Shown: in pieces, positions 44,749-53,466 of the stretch
Layout: each line of letters starts with the position of its first letter
How positions within the stretch are numbered: position 1 is the first letter of the stretch
From: Alphaproteobacteria bacterium
GTDB lineage: Bacteria; Pseudomonadota; Alphaproteobacteria; TMED109
Assembly (NCBI GenBank): GCA_022825235.1
Contig: JAJDYI010000073.1
Location: 1 to 64,000 of the forward strand
Length of the DNA stretch: 64,000 bases
Reading direction: 5' to 3'
The notes under the pieces: model-generated
Database searches by the model: none
Told to the model about the DNA's origin: nothing
What the model saw: only the letters and a program-made list of their open reading frames with translations
Translations under genes and position numbers: made by a program

Positions 44749-46002
44749 TTGAACCCGCTGCCTGTTGACATTGCCGCCATCGGCGCGCTGCTGCTGCTCT
44801 CCGCCTTCTTTTCCGGGTCCGAGACGGCCTTGACGGCCGCGTCGCGCCCGTGGATCCACCTCCATGCTGCCCGCGGCGACCGCCGGGCGGTCCGGGTGCA
44901 GCGGCTCCTTGACCGCCGCGAACAGATGATCAGCGCCATTCTGCTTGGCAACAACCTGGTCAACATCCTGGCGTCAGCGCTTGCCACCCGTGCCCTGATC
45001 GAGCGGTTCGGCGGCGCGGGTGTGGTCTACGCAACAGTGGTCATGACGGCGCTGGTGCTGGTGTTTGCAGAGATCCTGCCCAAGACCATCGCGATCCGGC
45101 ACGCCGACCGCATCGCCCCGTGGGTGGCGATTCCGATTGCGCCGCTCGTGACGCTCCTGACGCCGTTGACGACGGTCGTCGCGGCGGTGTTCCGATTGGG
45201 CGGCCGGCTGGGCCGGGCCCGGTCGACGGGCGGGACCGCGCGGGAGGAACTCCGCGGCGCAATCGAACTGGCCGCGACCGCAGGCGTCCGTCGTCGTGAC
45301 CGCAACATGCTGCGGAGCGTGCTGGACCTGGATCACGTCACCGTGCGGAGCGTCATGGTTCCCAGGGTCCGGATGCTGACCCTGGATGCGTCGCAGCCAC
45401 CCGACGTCCTGGCGTCCGAGGTGCTCCGGAATCCCTACACCCGCTACCCGGTCTGGGCGGACGAGCGGGAAAACATCATCGGGATCCTCCACGCGCGGAA
45501 GCTCTTCATGCGGATTCAGGAGATGGGCGGAGCGCAGTCGATCGCGATCCGTGAGGTGCTGGACGAGCCCTGGTATGTGCCGGACGTCACGACGCTCGCC
45601 CATCAACTGGATTCATTCCGTGAGCGGCAGACGCCCATGGCGCTGGTCGTCGACGAATACGGTGCGCTCGAAGGCCTGGTGACCCTGAAGGACATCCTCG
45701 AGGACATCGTCGGGGACATCCCGGACGAGTTCGATCCGGTGCGGACGCTCCCACCGCCGGGGATGGATCAAAGCGTCGTCGTGCCCGGCGACACGTCGGT
45801 GCGCGATCTGAACCGGCGCTACGACTGGCAACTGCCCACGGACGGGGCGCCGACGATTGCCGGGCTGGTGATCGATGCAGCGGAGGAACTTCCGGAGGAG
45901 GGCGCCGAAGTGCAGGTGCCCGGCTTCGCGGTGCAGGTCCTGAGAAAGGACGGCGCCCGGCTGGTCCGCCTGCGGCTGCGGCCCCGCCCGGCGTCGTCAT
46001 AA
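44749..46002 (+). CDS. CNNM/CorC-type membrane protein (HlyC/CorC family transporter)
   Basis: A 417-residue protein. The DUF21 membrane domain occupies about 1-165, with SAFFSGSETALTAA and LLGNNLVNILASALATR motifs. Two CBS domains follow (VRSVMVPRVRMLTLD; IREVLDEPWYVPDVTTL through MALVVDEYGALEGLVTLKDILEDIVGDI). The C-terminal CorC_HlyC domain completes it. Proteins of this group take part in magnesium or cobalt transport. Its TTG start (44749) is the normal position for the family but has no strong binding site. Confidence 0.92.
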   Translation: MNPLPVDIAAIGALLLLSAFFSGSETALTAASRPWIHLHAARGDRRAVRVQRLLDRREQMISAILLGNNLVNILASALATRALIERFGGAGVVYATVVMTALVLVFAEILPKTIAIRHADRIAPWVAIPIAPLVTLLTPLTTVVAAVFRLGGRLGRARSTGGTAREELRGAIELAATAGVRRRDRNMLRSVLDLDHVTVRSVMVPRVRMLTLDASQPPDVLASEVLRNPYTRYPVWADERENIIGILHARKLFMRIQEMGGAQSIAIREVLDEPWYVPDVTTLAHQLDSFRERQTPMALVVDEYGALEGLVTLKDILEDIVGDIPDEFDPVRTLPPPGMDQSVVVPGDTSVRDLNRRYDWQLPTDGAPTIAGLVIDAAEELPEEGAEVQVPGFAVQVLRKDGARLVRLRLRPRPASS

Positions 46003-46272
46003 CCACCCGCCCCGGCGGGAACCGGGCCGGGACAGCGCCGTGATCGTGGGCCCGGCCGGCCGGCCGGGTGCGGGCAAACCGGAGTCTCCGACCGCCTGAC
46101 GCCGGACCGCGGGGTCGCTTGCGTGCGTGGAAGCGGAGCAGTACTGCTGACGATGAGCGCTCCGGATGCATCGGTCGGTGTCGACGGCTGGAGGCCCGCA
46201 TCGATGCGGCGATGCCGGTGTCCCGGAGTGCCTGGCCTCCGGCCGGCGGCGGTTACTGGAACTGGAATTGCT

Positions 46273-47175
46273 GTGATCGCTTCCCTCGGCACCGTCGTGC
46301 TGGCGCTCCTGCCCATCCTCGCGCCGGTCTTCGCGATAGCCGGGCTCGGTTATCTGTGGGTGAAGGGCGGGTTCAACTTCGACACGCGGCAGGTCACGGA
46401 TCTCGTCAGCCGAATCGGAGCCCCGTGCCTGATCTTCACGACGCTGGCAACGCTCGATTCGCCGGCCGCCCTCGCGATCGATGTGGCGCTGGCAGCCATC
46501 CTGATGATCCTGGGGGCGATGATCGTCGGCGCTGTCACGCTCCCGCTGGTGGGCCTGTCGCGGCGAACATTTCTCGCCCCGCTCATGTTCCCGAACAGCG
46601 GCAATCTGGGGATCTCGATCTGTCTGTTTGCGTTTGCGGCGGCGGGCCTGGAACTCGGGATCGTCTACTTCACGGTCACCGCGACTTTGCATTTCACGCT
46701 GGGCGTCCTGATCTGGTCCGGGAGCGCCAACCCCGTTGCCCTTCTGCGCACGCCGTTCCCGTACGCGGTCGCCGCCGGGCTGGCCGTCTTGCTGACCGAC
46801 GCGGCGGTGCCGGAATGGGTGTTTGCGACCACGTCCCTGCTCGGGGGTATCGCGATTCCCCTGATGCTGTTCACGCTGGGCGCCACGATCGCCAACTTCC
46901 GCGTCGTACGGATCGGTCGCACCGCCCGCGCGGTCACCATGAAGTACGCCGTCGGCCTGCTGCTGGCGTTCGGGGTCACCGAACTCCTCGTGCTCGAGGG
47001 CGTGGCGCGCGGGGTCGTGTTGATCCAGGCGGTCCTGCCGACACCGGTGTTTGCGGCCCTGTTCGCCCAGCACTATCGGCGTAGCCCCGACGAGGTTGCC
47101 AGTGTCGTGGTGGTCACGACCGTTGCGTCGCTCCTGCTGGTGCCCATCATGCTCACGTACTTGTTGCTACCCTGA
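46273..47175 (+). CDS. AEC (auxin efflux carrier) family transporter
   Basis: About 300 residues with ten hydrophobic segments in two halves, each having a conserved Asn/Gly break: FPNSGNLGISICLFAF in the fourth segment and the matching second-half region PTPVFAALFAQHYRR. These are AEC features. Substrates in bacteria include malate and other organic acids; nothing specifies this one. The GTG at 46273 gives the standard N-terminus; the open frame back to 46123 is Arg/Pro-rich and unlikely. About 270 bases separate it from corC with no gene seen. Confidence 0.82.
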   Translation: MIASLGTVVLALLPILAPVFAIAGLGYLWVKGGFNFDTRQVTDLVSRIGAPCLIFTTLATLDSPAALAIDVALAAILMILGAMIVGAVTLPLVGLSRRTFLAPLMFPNSGNLGISICLFAFAAAGLELGIVYFTVTATLHFTLGVLIWSGSANPVALLRTPFPYAVAAGLAVLLTDAAVPEWVFATTSLLGGIAIPLMLFTLGATIANFRVVRIGRTARAVTMKYAVGLLLAFGVTELLVLEGVARGVVLIQAVLPTPVFAALFAQHYRRSPDEVASVVVVTTVASLLLVPIMLTYLLLP

Positions 47176-47229
47176 CCCGCCGCCGGGCGGGGCCCTCACA
47201 AATCTGTTCCGCATCCGGAGATTGCTGCG

Positions 47230-47823
47230 ATGCCCCTGCCTGAACCCGAAACCCGTGCCCCGTTGCACTGCCGCCAGCTGATCTGTCGCGGCTACCAGCG
47301 CCAGGACGGCCTTTGGGATATCGAGGGGCACCTCTGTGACACCAAGGATTACGACTTCACGTCCCGCTGGCGTGGCGATGTCCCGGCCGGGGACCCAATC
47401 CACGACATGTGGATCCGGCTGACCGTCGACGACCAGTTCATCGTTCGGGACGTGCAGGTGGCGGTCGAGAAGTCGCCGTATCCGATCTGTCCGGCCGTGA
47501 TTCCGAACCTGCAGCGCCTCAAGGGGATCCCGATTGCGCGCGGCTGGCGGCGCGCGGTGCGCGAGCGGCTGGGCGGTATCGAGGGCTGTACCCATTTGGT
47601 GGAAATGCTGTTTCCGCTGGCCACAGCTGCCTTTCAGACGATCTATCCGGCGCGGATTCGCGATCAGGGACAGCCGGTGGAAGACCTCAAGGCAGGCGAT
47701 CGGCCCATGCTGTTGAACACGTGCCACGCCTACGCCGAAAGCAGCCCGGTGGTCCGCGATCTCTACCCCGCGCATTACCGCGCCGCGCCAGCCCGGAACG
47801 GCGCGGCGCAACGGCGCACTTAG
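47230..47823 (+). CDS. DUF2889 family protein
   Basis: A 197-residue soluble protein. CRGYQRQDGLWDIEGHLCDTKDYDF near the N-terminus and the central HDMWIRLTVDDQFIVRDVQVAVEKSPYPICP match DUF2889, a conserved domain of unknown function found in many proteobacteria. A later GCTHLVEMLFPLATAAFQ helix is also conserved. Its stop overlaps the bolA stop tail to tail at 47820-47823. Confidence 0.78.
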   Translation: MPLPEPETRAPLHCRQLICRGYQRQDGLWDIEGHLCDTKDYDFTSRWRGDVPAGDPIHDMWIRLTVDDQFIVRDVQVAVEKSPYPICPAVIPNLQRLKGIPIARGWRRAVRERLGGIEGCTHLVEMLFPLATAAFQTIYPARIRDQGQPVEDLKAGDRPMLLNTCHAYAESSPVVRDLYPAHYRAAPARNGAAQRRT

Positions 47824-48110
47824 GAGTTGGCCGCCGCTCCGGGATCCGGTGGAGGCACGGACAGCTCGAGAGCCAGCGCATGGACGCCCGCAGCCAGTTC
47901 CTCCTTCAGAATGTCGTGGATCAGCCGGTGGCGCTCAATTCGGCTCAGGCCGCGGAAGGCGGCGCTCTCGACCCGGACGCGATAGTGACTTTCCCCGCCC
48001 CGCGGAGCCCCGGCGTGGCCCGCATGCAGGTGCGATTCATCCTCAACTTCGATGCTTGCCTCGCCGAGCTGCGCCTGGAGCGCCGCCAGCATGCGTTCCG
48101 CTCGGGTCAC
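47820..48110 (-). CDS. bolA: BolA-like protein
   Basis: A 96-residue protein of the BolA fold: helix AERMLAALQAQLG, the ESHLHAGHAGAPRGGESHYRVRVES segment with His residues that can join a [2Fe-2S] cluster with a monothiol glutaredoxin, and FRGLSRIERHRLIHDIL. The GTG at 48110 is the usual start; the frame upstream is a shadow. Divergent from the J-protein gene at 48.25 kb, with which it is commonly paired in alphaproteobacteria. Confidence 0.93.
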   Translation of the reverse strand: MTRAERMLAALQAQLGEASIEVEDESHLHAGHAGAPRGGESHYRVRVESAAFRGLSRIERHRLIHDILKEELAAGVHALALELSVPPPDPGAAANS

Positions 48111-48250
48111 CCTTTGGTCTCCTCTCCGGTCAGCGGCCGAACGGACACCCTGACGGATGGATCGGATCGCCGCAACCGGGCGGGTTCCGGTGCCCATTGC
48201 CGGGGTGCCGCCCCTTTGCCTGAATCGATCTCTGCCACCATGATGCGGCC

Positions 48251-48841
48251 ATGACCGCTCGCCGCTCGCGCCGCAACCCTCCTCGTGGAGCGCCCGAATG
48301 CCTGGGCGACGACGCCCGCATGCCCCCGCGCATCTGCGAGCATCCGGACTGCACCGATCTCGGACAGTATCCGGCGCCACGCTCGCGCCATGCGCTGCGC
48401 AACTGGCGCTGGTTCTGCCTGATGCACGTCCGCGAGTACAACCGCCGCTGGAACTACTTCGAAGGGTGCGACGAGGTTGAGATCGGCCGCGAGGTCCGCG
48501 AGGACATTGGCTGGCAGCGTCCGACCTGGCCGCTCGGGCAGCACGCCTACGTACCGGAGCCCCGCCTGGCCGACTGGTTCGGTCTGTTTCGTGAGAGCGG
48601 CCGGTCGCGCGGCAGCGGACCCGCGACCCGCCCGGAGCGGCACCCTGCGCACGTCACCCGCGCTCTCCGCGAGTTCGGCCTGCGCGAGGGCGCATCGCTC
48701 GAAGCCATCAAGGCGCGCTATAAGTCACTCGTGAAGTCGCATCATCCGGATGCCAACGGCGGCGATACGGAGGCTTCGGACCGGTTGGTCCGGATCAATG
48801 CGGCGTATGCCGTCCTTACCCGTCACCACGGCAAGGCCTGA
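48251..48841 (+). CDS. J-domain protein upstream of cobST
   Basis: A 196-residue protein. The C-terminal 65 residues form a J domain with HPD in KSLVKSHHPDANGGD, which stimulates an Hsp70. The N-terminal part has Cys and His residues in a pattern (ICEHPDC, then WFCLMHVREYN) that suggests metal binding. It is the usual neighbour of cobS-cobT and bolA in alphaproteobacteria. A role in cobaltochelatase assembly is inferred from position only. Confidence 0.85.
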   Translation: MTARRSRRNPPRGAPECLGDDARMPPRICEHPDCTDLGQYPAPRSRHALRNWRWFCLMHVREYNRRWNYFEGCDEVEIGREVREDIGWQRPTWPLGQHAYVPEPRLADWFGLFRESGRSRGSGPATRPERHPAHVTRALREFGLREGASLEAIKARYKSLVKSHHPDANGGDTEASDRLVRINAAYAVLTRHHGKA

Positions 48842-48877
48842 GCGGGCCGGGCTGCCCTTACGATCGAACACGCACGC

Positions 48878-49903
48878 ATGTCGAATATTCCAGCTGGCTC
48901 TGAAGCCGTCCGCACGCCTGTACCTGATTCCGTCGTATCGGTCCGGGATGTGTTCGGGATCGATACCGATCTCGAGGTTCCCGCGTACTCGCAGCCGGAC
49001 GAGCATGTTCCCGACATCGATGACTCGTACCGGTTCGATCCCGAAACTACGCTGGCCATTCTGGCCGGGTTCCGCGACAACCGCCGGGTACTGATTCAGG
49101 GCTATCACGGCACAGGCAAGTCCACGCACATCGAACAGGTGGCGGCGCGCCTCAACTGGCGTTGCGTCCGAATCAATCTGGACAGCCATATCAGCAGGAT
49201 CGATCTCGTCGGCCGGGACGCCATCGTGGTGCGCGACGGTCACCAGATCACCGAGTTTCGGGAAGGGATGCTGCCTTGGGCGCTCCAGTCGCCCACGGCG
49301 CTGGTGTTCGACGAGTACGACGCCGGGCGACCCGACGTCATGTTCGTGATTCAGCGGGTGCTGGAGGTCGACGGCAGGCTCACGCTGCTCGACCAGAACC
49401 GCGTCCTGCGCCCGCACCCGGGCTTTCGGCTGTTCGCGACGGCCAACACCATCGGTCTGGGCGACGCCAGCGGGCTTTATCACGGCACGCAGCAGATCAA
49501 TCAGGGGCAGATGGACCGCTGGAACGTGGTGGCGACGCTGAACTATCTGGCCGAAGATGCGGAAGTCGACATCGTCCACGCGAAGGTGCCGGCCTTCTCC
49601 GAACCTCCGCACGCGGAGATCGTGCAGGCCATGGTCGCCGTCGCCAACCTGACGCGGCGCGGGCTTGCGGCAGGGGACATCTCGACGGTGATGTCGCCGC
49701 GGACGGTGATCACGTGGGCCGAGAACGCGCTTATCTTCGAAGCTGGCGGCGGCGACCGGGAAGAGGCCTATGCACTGGCGTTCCGGCTGACGTTCCTGAA
49801 CAAGTGCGACGAGGTCGAGCGCCCGGTGGTAGCGGAGTATTTTCAGCGCTGTTTCGGGCGTGACCTGCCGGAGAGCTGGGTCAATGGGATGCCGGACGGA
49901 TGA
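48878..49903 (+). CDS. cobS: Aerobic cobaltochelatase subunit CobS
   Basis: A 341-residue AAA+ ATPase. Walker A is [14 protein letters not shown], Walker B ALVFDEYD, and the [11 protein letters not shown] segment carries sensor 1. CobS and CobT form the motor that, with CobN, inserts cobalt into hydrogenobyrinate a,c-diamide in oxygen-dependent B12 synthesis. The N-terminal [24 protein letters not shown] is typical for the family. It overlaps cobT by 4 bases. Confidence 0.96.
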   Translation: MSNIPAGSEAVRTPVPDSVVSVRDVFGIDTDLEVPAYSQPDEHVPDIDDSYRFDPETTLAILAGFRDNRRVLIQGYHGTGKSTHIEQVAARLNWRCVRINLDSHISRIDLVGRDAIVVRDGHQITEFREGMLPWALQSPTALVFDEYDAGRPDVMFVIQRVLEVDGRLTLLDQNRVLRPHPGFRLFATANTIGLGDASGLYHGTQQINQGQMDRWNVVATLNYLAEDAEVDIVHAKVPAFSEPPHAEIVQAMVAVANLTRRGLAAGDISTVMSPRTVITWAENALIFEAGGGDREEAYALAFRLTFLNKCDEVERPVVAEYFQRCFGRDLPESWVNGMPDG

Positions 49904-51735
49904 CGGTGGCCGGAGCACGCGGCCGGCTGGATGATTTCAAGCGGGCCACGGCCGGGGCGGTTCGCGCGCTGGCTGGCCAGTCCGGCGTAGAGGTGCGATT
50001 CGGCAATGCTGCACCGGACAGCAGCGCGGTCGCCATTCCCGTGCCCGCCCGCAACGCCGATGATGCGGCGTCGATCCGGGGCATCGCCGACACGGCCGCG
50101 CTCAGGCTGCGGTACCACGACGAAACGCTCCACCGTGAACTGGGCTCTCCCAGTCCGCTCGGCCAAGCGCTGCTCGACGCGGCCGAGCGGGCCCGGTACG
50201 AGGCGCTGGGCGCCAACGCCATGCGGGGGGTGGCCGACAATCTCGACGCGGCGCTGGTCGTCGAGGCGCGCCGATCCGCCCGGGTGGATGCGGGCGACGA
50301 CGGCAACGAGGCGCTCGCGAGCGCGTTGCGTCTCATGGTCCGGGAACGTTTGACGGGTCGACCGGTTCCCACGGCTGCCACCGCCCTGGTGCAGCGCTGG
50401 CAGAATACGTTCCGTTTCGCAAGCGGCCGGTCGCTCGACTCGCTCGTGGAGGTGATGGACGATCAGGCGGCCTTTGCCCAGCATCTTTGGGAATTGCTGG
50501 ACGATCTCGACCTGCACGCCCTGGCTCGCGAGGAAGACGAGCAGGGCGAAGAGGAGGAGAGCGCTACCGACGACGAGCAGTCACAGGGAAATACTGACGC
50601 CGACGACGAGGACGACGGTGAAACCGAGGGTATGCCCGGGACCGGCGCCCTGGACGACGAACTGCCAGACGAGGAGGGCGGCGACAGTACGTCCGGGCTC
50701 GATGGCGAGGGCGAGGAAGAGGAGGAGGAGGGCGCGCCGCCCGCCTGGCACAATTTGTCGGCAGACAATTCCAGGCAGGCCCCGTACTCGATCTTCACTC
50801 GCAAGCACGACGAAATCATTGCGGCCGAGGACCTGTGTGCGCCGGACGAACTGGTCCGGTTGCGTGAGGCACTGGACCGGCATCTCGTGCAATTCGAAAG
50901 CCTCATCGCGCGCCTGGCCCACCGGCTGCAGCGCCTGCTCCTCGCTCAGCAGGTGCGCTGGTGGGAGTTCGATCTCGAGGAGGGGCTCCTCGACTGCGCG
51001 CGTCTGGCCCGCGCAGTGGTTGACCCCGCCACGCCGCTGTCCTTCAAGCGGGAGGCGGAGACCCGTTTCCGTGACACCGTGGTGACCCTGCTTCTGGATA
51101 ATTCGGGTTCAATGCGCGGCAGACCGATCACGGTGGCCGCGATCAGTGCGGACATTCTCGCCCGCACGCTGGAGCGATGTGGCGTGAAGGTGGAAATCCT
51201 TGGTTTCACCACTCGCGCCTGGAAGGGTGGAAAGGCTAGGGCGGCGTGGCTGGAAGCGGGCCGGCCGGCTGACCCGGGCCGCCTCAACGACCTTCGGCAC
51301 ATCGTGTACAAGGCTGCCGACACGCCCTGGCGCCGGTCGCGCCGGAACCTCGGACTGATGCTGCGGGAAGGACTGTTAAAGGAGAATATTGACGGCGAGG
51401 CCCTGTTGTGGGCACACCAGCGCCTCCTCGCGCGCACCGAGCAGCGACGCATTCTCACGGTCATTTCGGACGGTGCGCCCGTCGACGACAGCACCCTGTC
51501 AGCCAATCATGGGCACTATCTCGACCGCCATCTTCGGGAAGTGATCGACACGATCCAGCGGACCTCCCCGGTGGAACTGGTGGCCGTCGGAATCGGGCAC
51601 GATGTCACGCGCTACTACCGGCGGGCGATCACGATCTTCGACGTCGCGCAGCTGGGCGGCGCGATCACCGAACAATTGGCCGATCTGTTCTCGGAAGAAA
51701 TGCAGGCCGGGCGGGTGGGCCCACTTGCGGTCTGA
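49900..51735 (+). CDS. cobT: Aerobic cobaltochelatase subunit CobT
   Basis: A 611-residue protein. Residues 1-210 are helical, followed by a very acidic linker (about 210-285, dozens of Asp and Glu). The C-terminal von Willebrand A domain starts near 390 with the metal site [11 protein letters not shown] (Asp-x-Ser-x-Ser). These match CobT, the regulatory partner of CobS. Translation is coupled to cobS by ATGA. No cobN or other cobalamin genes lie in this window. Confidence 0.95.
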   Translation: MTVAGARGRLDDFKRATAGAVRALAGQSGVEVRFGNAAPDSSAVAIPVPARNADDAASIRGIADTAALRLRYHDETLHRELGSPSPLGQALLDAAERARYEALGANAMRGVADNLDAALVVEARRSARVDAGDDGNEALASALRLMVRERLTGRPVPTAATALVQRWQNTFRFASGRSLDSLVEVMDDQAAFAQHLWELLDDLDLHALAREEDEQGEEEESATDDEQSQGNTDADDEDDGETEGMPGTGALDDELPDEEGGDSTSGLDGEGEEEEEEGAPPAWHNLSADNSRQAPYSIFTRKHDEIIAAEDLCAPDELVRLREALDRHLVQFESLIARLAHRLQRLLLAQQVRWWEFDLEEGLLDCARLARAVVDPATPLSFKREAETRFRDTVVTLLLDNSGSMRGRPITVAAISADILARTLERCGVKVEILGFTTRAWKGGKARAAWLEAGRPADPGRLNDLRHIVYKAADTPWRRSRRNLGLMLREGLLKENIDGEALLWAHQRLLARTEQRRILTVISDGAPVDDSTLSANHGHYLDRHLREVIDTIQRTSPVELVAVGIGHDVTRYYRRAITIFDVAQLGGAITEQLADLFSEEMQAGRVGPLAV

Positions 51736-51741
51736 AGGCGC

Positions 51742-52029
51742 CTAGGCGCTGGCTTGGCGTTTCGCAATCCGAGTGCGGAGCGCCCGGGCACGGTCCGACA
51801 GGGACTGCGGATCCGCGTCCAACAAGAACGGATCGAGGCCGCCTTTCCGGTCCACTGACCGGAGGGTCGAAGCGGCGACACGGAACCGTACGGTCTGGTT
51901 GAGCAGGTCACTGTGCAACGACACCCGCTGCAGGTTCGGAAGGAACCGACGACGCGTCTTGTTGTGGGCGTGACTCACGTTGTTGCCCGTGAGCACACCC
52001 TTTCCGGTGAGTTCGCAGCGTCGTGACAT
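51742..52029 (-). CDS. rpmB: 50S ribosomal protein L28
   Basis: A 95-residue basic protein. [29 protein letters not shown] is the L28 signature; [35 protein letters not shown] is the normal continuation. It ends 6 bases from the cobT stop, convergently. The upstream region to the aminotransferase gene (52030-52299) has no other gene and should hold both promoters. Confidence 0.96.
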   Translation of the reverse strand: MSRRCELTGKGVLTGNNVSHAHNKTRRRFLPNLQRVSLHSDLLNQTVRFRVAASTLRSVDRKGGLDPFLLDADPQSLSDRARALRTRIAKRQASA

Positions 52030-52299
52030 GGGACGGTGTCCTGAGTTGGCTTCGGCGCAGACCGATACTGAAATGGAAGCGGCGCAGTATACACCTGCCG
52101 TGCGAACCGGTGCTGGCCCGCAGCGCCGCGCCACTGTATCCCGAGCCGGAGCCAACGCCAACACGTCTGGCCCCATCGGACCGACGGCAGCCTAATATTT
52201 GGTCTGCAGGGACTCTGCCGACCAGGGACATGTGCGCCGCCCGAGTCCGGCCACAGCGCCCTGGTCAGAAACGATCGCTCAGGTAGCGGGAGCCCAAAG

Positions 52300-53451
52300 G
52301 TGTTCGGCAAATTGTCCAAGCGGTCGAACGTGCCGCAGTTTCACGCCATGGGCGTACTCGCCGAAGCGAATCGCCAGGCCGCCCTCGGTCGGGACATCCT
52401 GCATCTCGAGGTGGGGGAGCCGGACGCTCGTGCTCCGGCCCGAGTGCGCGACGCCGCCCGCGCCGCGATAGCAGCGGGCCGGACCGGGTACACGGAAGCG
52501 CTCGGCCTGCCGGAGCTCCGACGGGCCATCGCTACGCATTATCAGGACTTCTACGGCGTGGACGTCGAACCCGAACGCATCATCGTGACGACCGGTGCGT
52601 CTGGTGCGTTCATCCTCGTGTTCCTCGCGCTGTTCGATCCCGGGGCCCGCGTGGCGCTCGCCTCGCCCGGCTACCCCGCCTACCGCAGCATCCTGGCTGC
52701 GCTGGGCATTGAGGTGGTCACGATTCCCGGGGCCCACGACAGCGCCTACCAGCCGGTCGTTGATCTCCTGGAACCCGTTGCCGCCGACCTCGACGGAGTG
52801 ATCCTGGCCAGCCCCGCGAACCCGACCGGGTCGGTCATGCCGGAACCCGAGCTGATCAGACTGGTGGCATTCTGTCGGGAACGCAACATTCGGCTGGTGG
52901 CTGACGAGATCTACCACGGGATCGCGTATGAGGCCGCATGCCCGACCGTGCTGGGCCTGGATGGCGAGGCCGTCGTGGTGAACAGCTTTTCGAAGTATTT
53001 CGCGATGACGGGCTGGCGGCTGGGCTGGGTCGCAGGACCCCCGGAACTCATCGAGGCCGCCGAGCGCCTCGCCATGAACTTTTTTCTGTGTGCCCCCACG
53101 GTCGCGCAAGTGGGAGCGTGCGAGGTGTTCGGCTGCTATGCGGAACTCGACGCCCATGTCGAGCGGTATCGCGCGAACCGCGATGTGCTGCTCGCCGGGC
53201 TGCTGAAATCCGGCTTCCGCAAGGTCGCCGCCGCTGACGGCGCGTTCTATCTCTACGTGGACGTCTCCGACTTCGCGGATGACTCCTTCGAGTTCGCCCG
53301 ACAGCTCCTGCAAGACGAAGGGCTGGCAGTCGCGCCCGGAGTCGATTTCGATCGCGAGCGGGGGCACCGGTTCGTACGGATGAGCTACTCCGGCGCCCCC
53401 GAGACCATCCGGGAGACCGTCAACCGTCTGGGCAACTGGACCCTTCGCTAG
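52300..53451 (+). CDS. Class I/II pyridoxal-phosphate aminotransferase
   Basis: A 383-residue fold-type I enzyme. LEVGEPDARAPARVRDA, GYTEALGLPELRRAIA, TTGASGAFILVF, the SPANPTGSVM segment (Asn binding the cofactor), ADEIYHG and the cofactor Lys in NSFSKYFAMTGWRLGW are all present. The family includes aspartate, alanine and branched-chain aminotransferases; donor and acceptor cannot be told. The GTG start at 52300 gives the family N-terminus. It converges on rne, 15 bases away. Confidence 0.9.
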   Translation: MFGKLSKRSNVPQFHAMGVLAEANRQAALGRDILHLEVGEPDARAPARVRDAARAAIAAGRTGYTEALGLPELRRAIATHYQDFYGVDVEPERIIVTTGASGAFILVFLALFDPGARVALASPGYPAYRSILAALGIEVVTIPGAHDSAYQPVVDLLEPVAADLDGVILASPANPTGSVMPEPELIRLVAFCRERNIRLVADEIYHGIAYEAACPTVLGLDGEAVVVNSFSKYFAMTGWRLGWVAGPPELIEAAERLAMNFFLCAPTVAQVGACEVFGCYAELDAHVERYRANRDVLLAGLLKSGFRKVAAADGAFYLYVDVSDFADDSFEFARQLLQDEGLAVAPGVDFDRERGHRFVRMSYSGAPETIRETVNRLGNWTLR

Positions 53452-53466
53452 GCTGACGGTCGTCCA

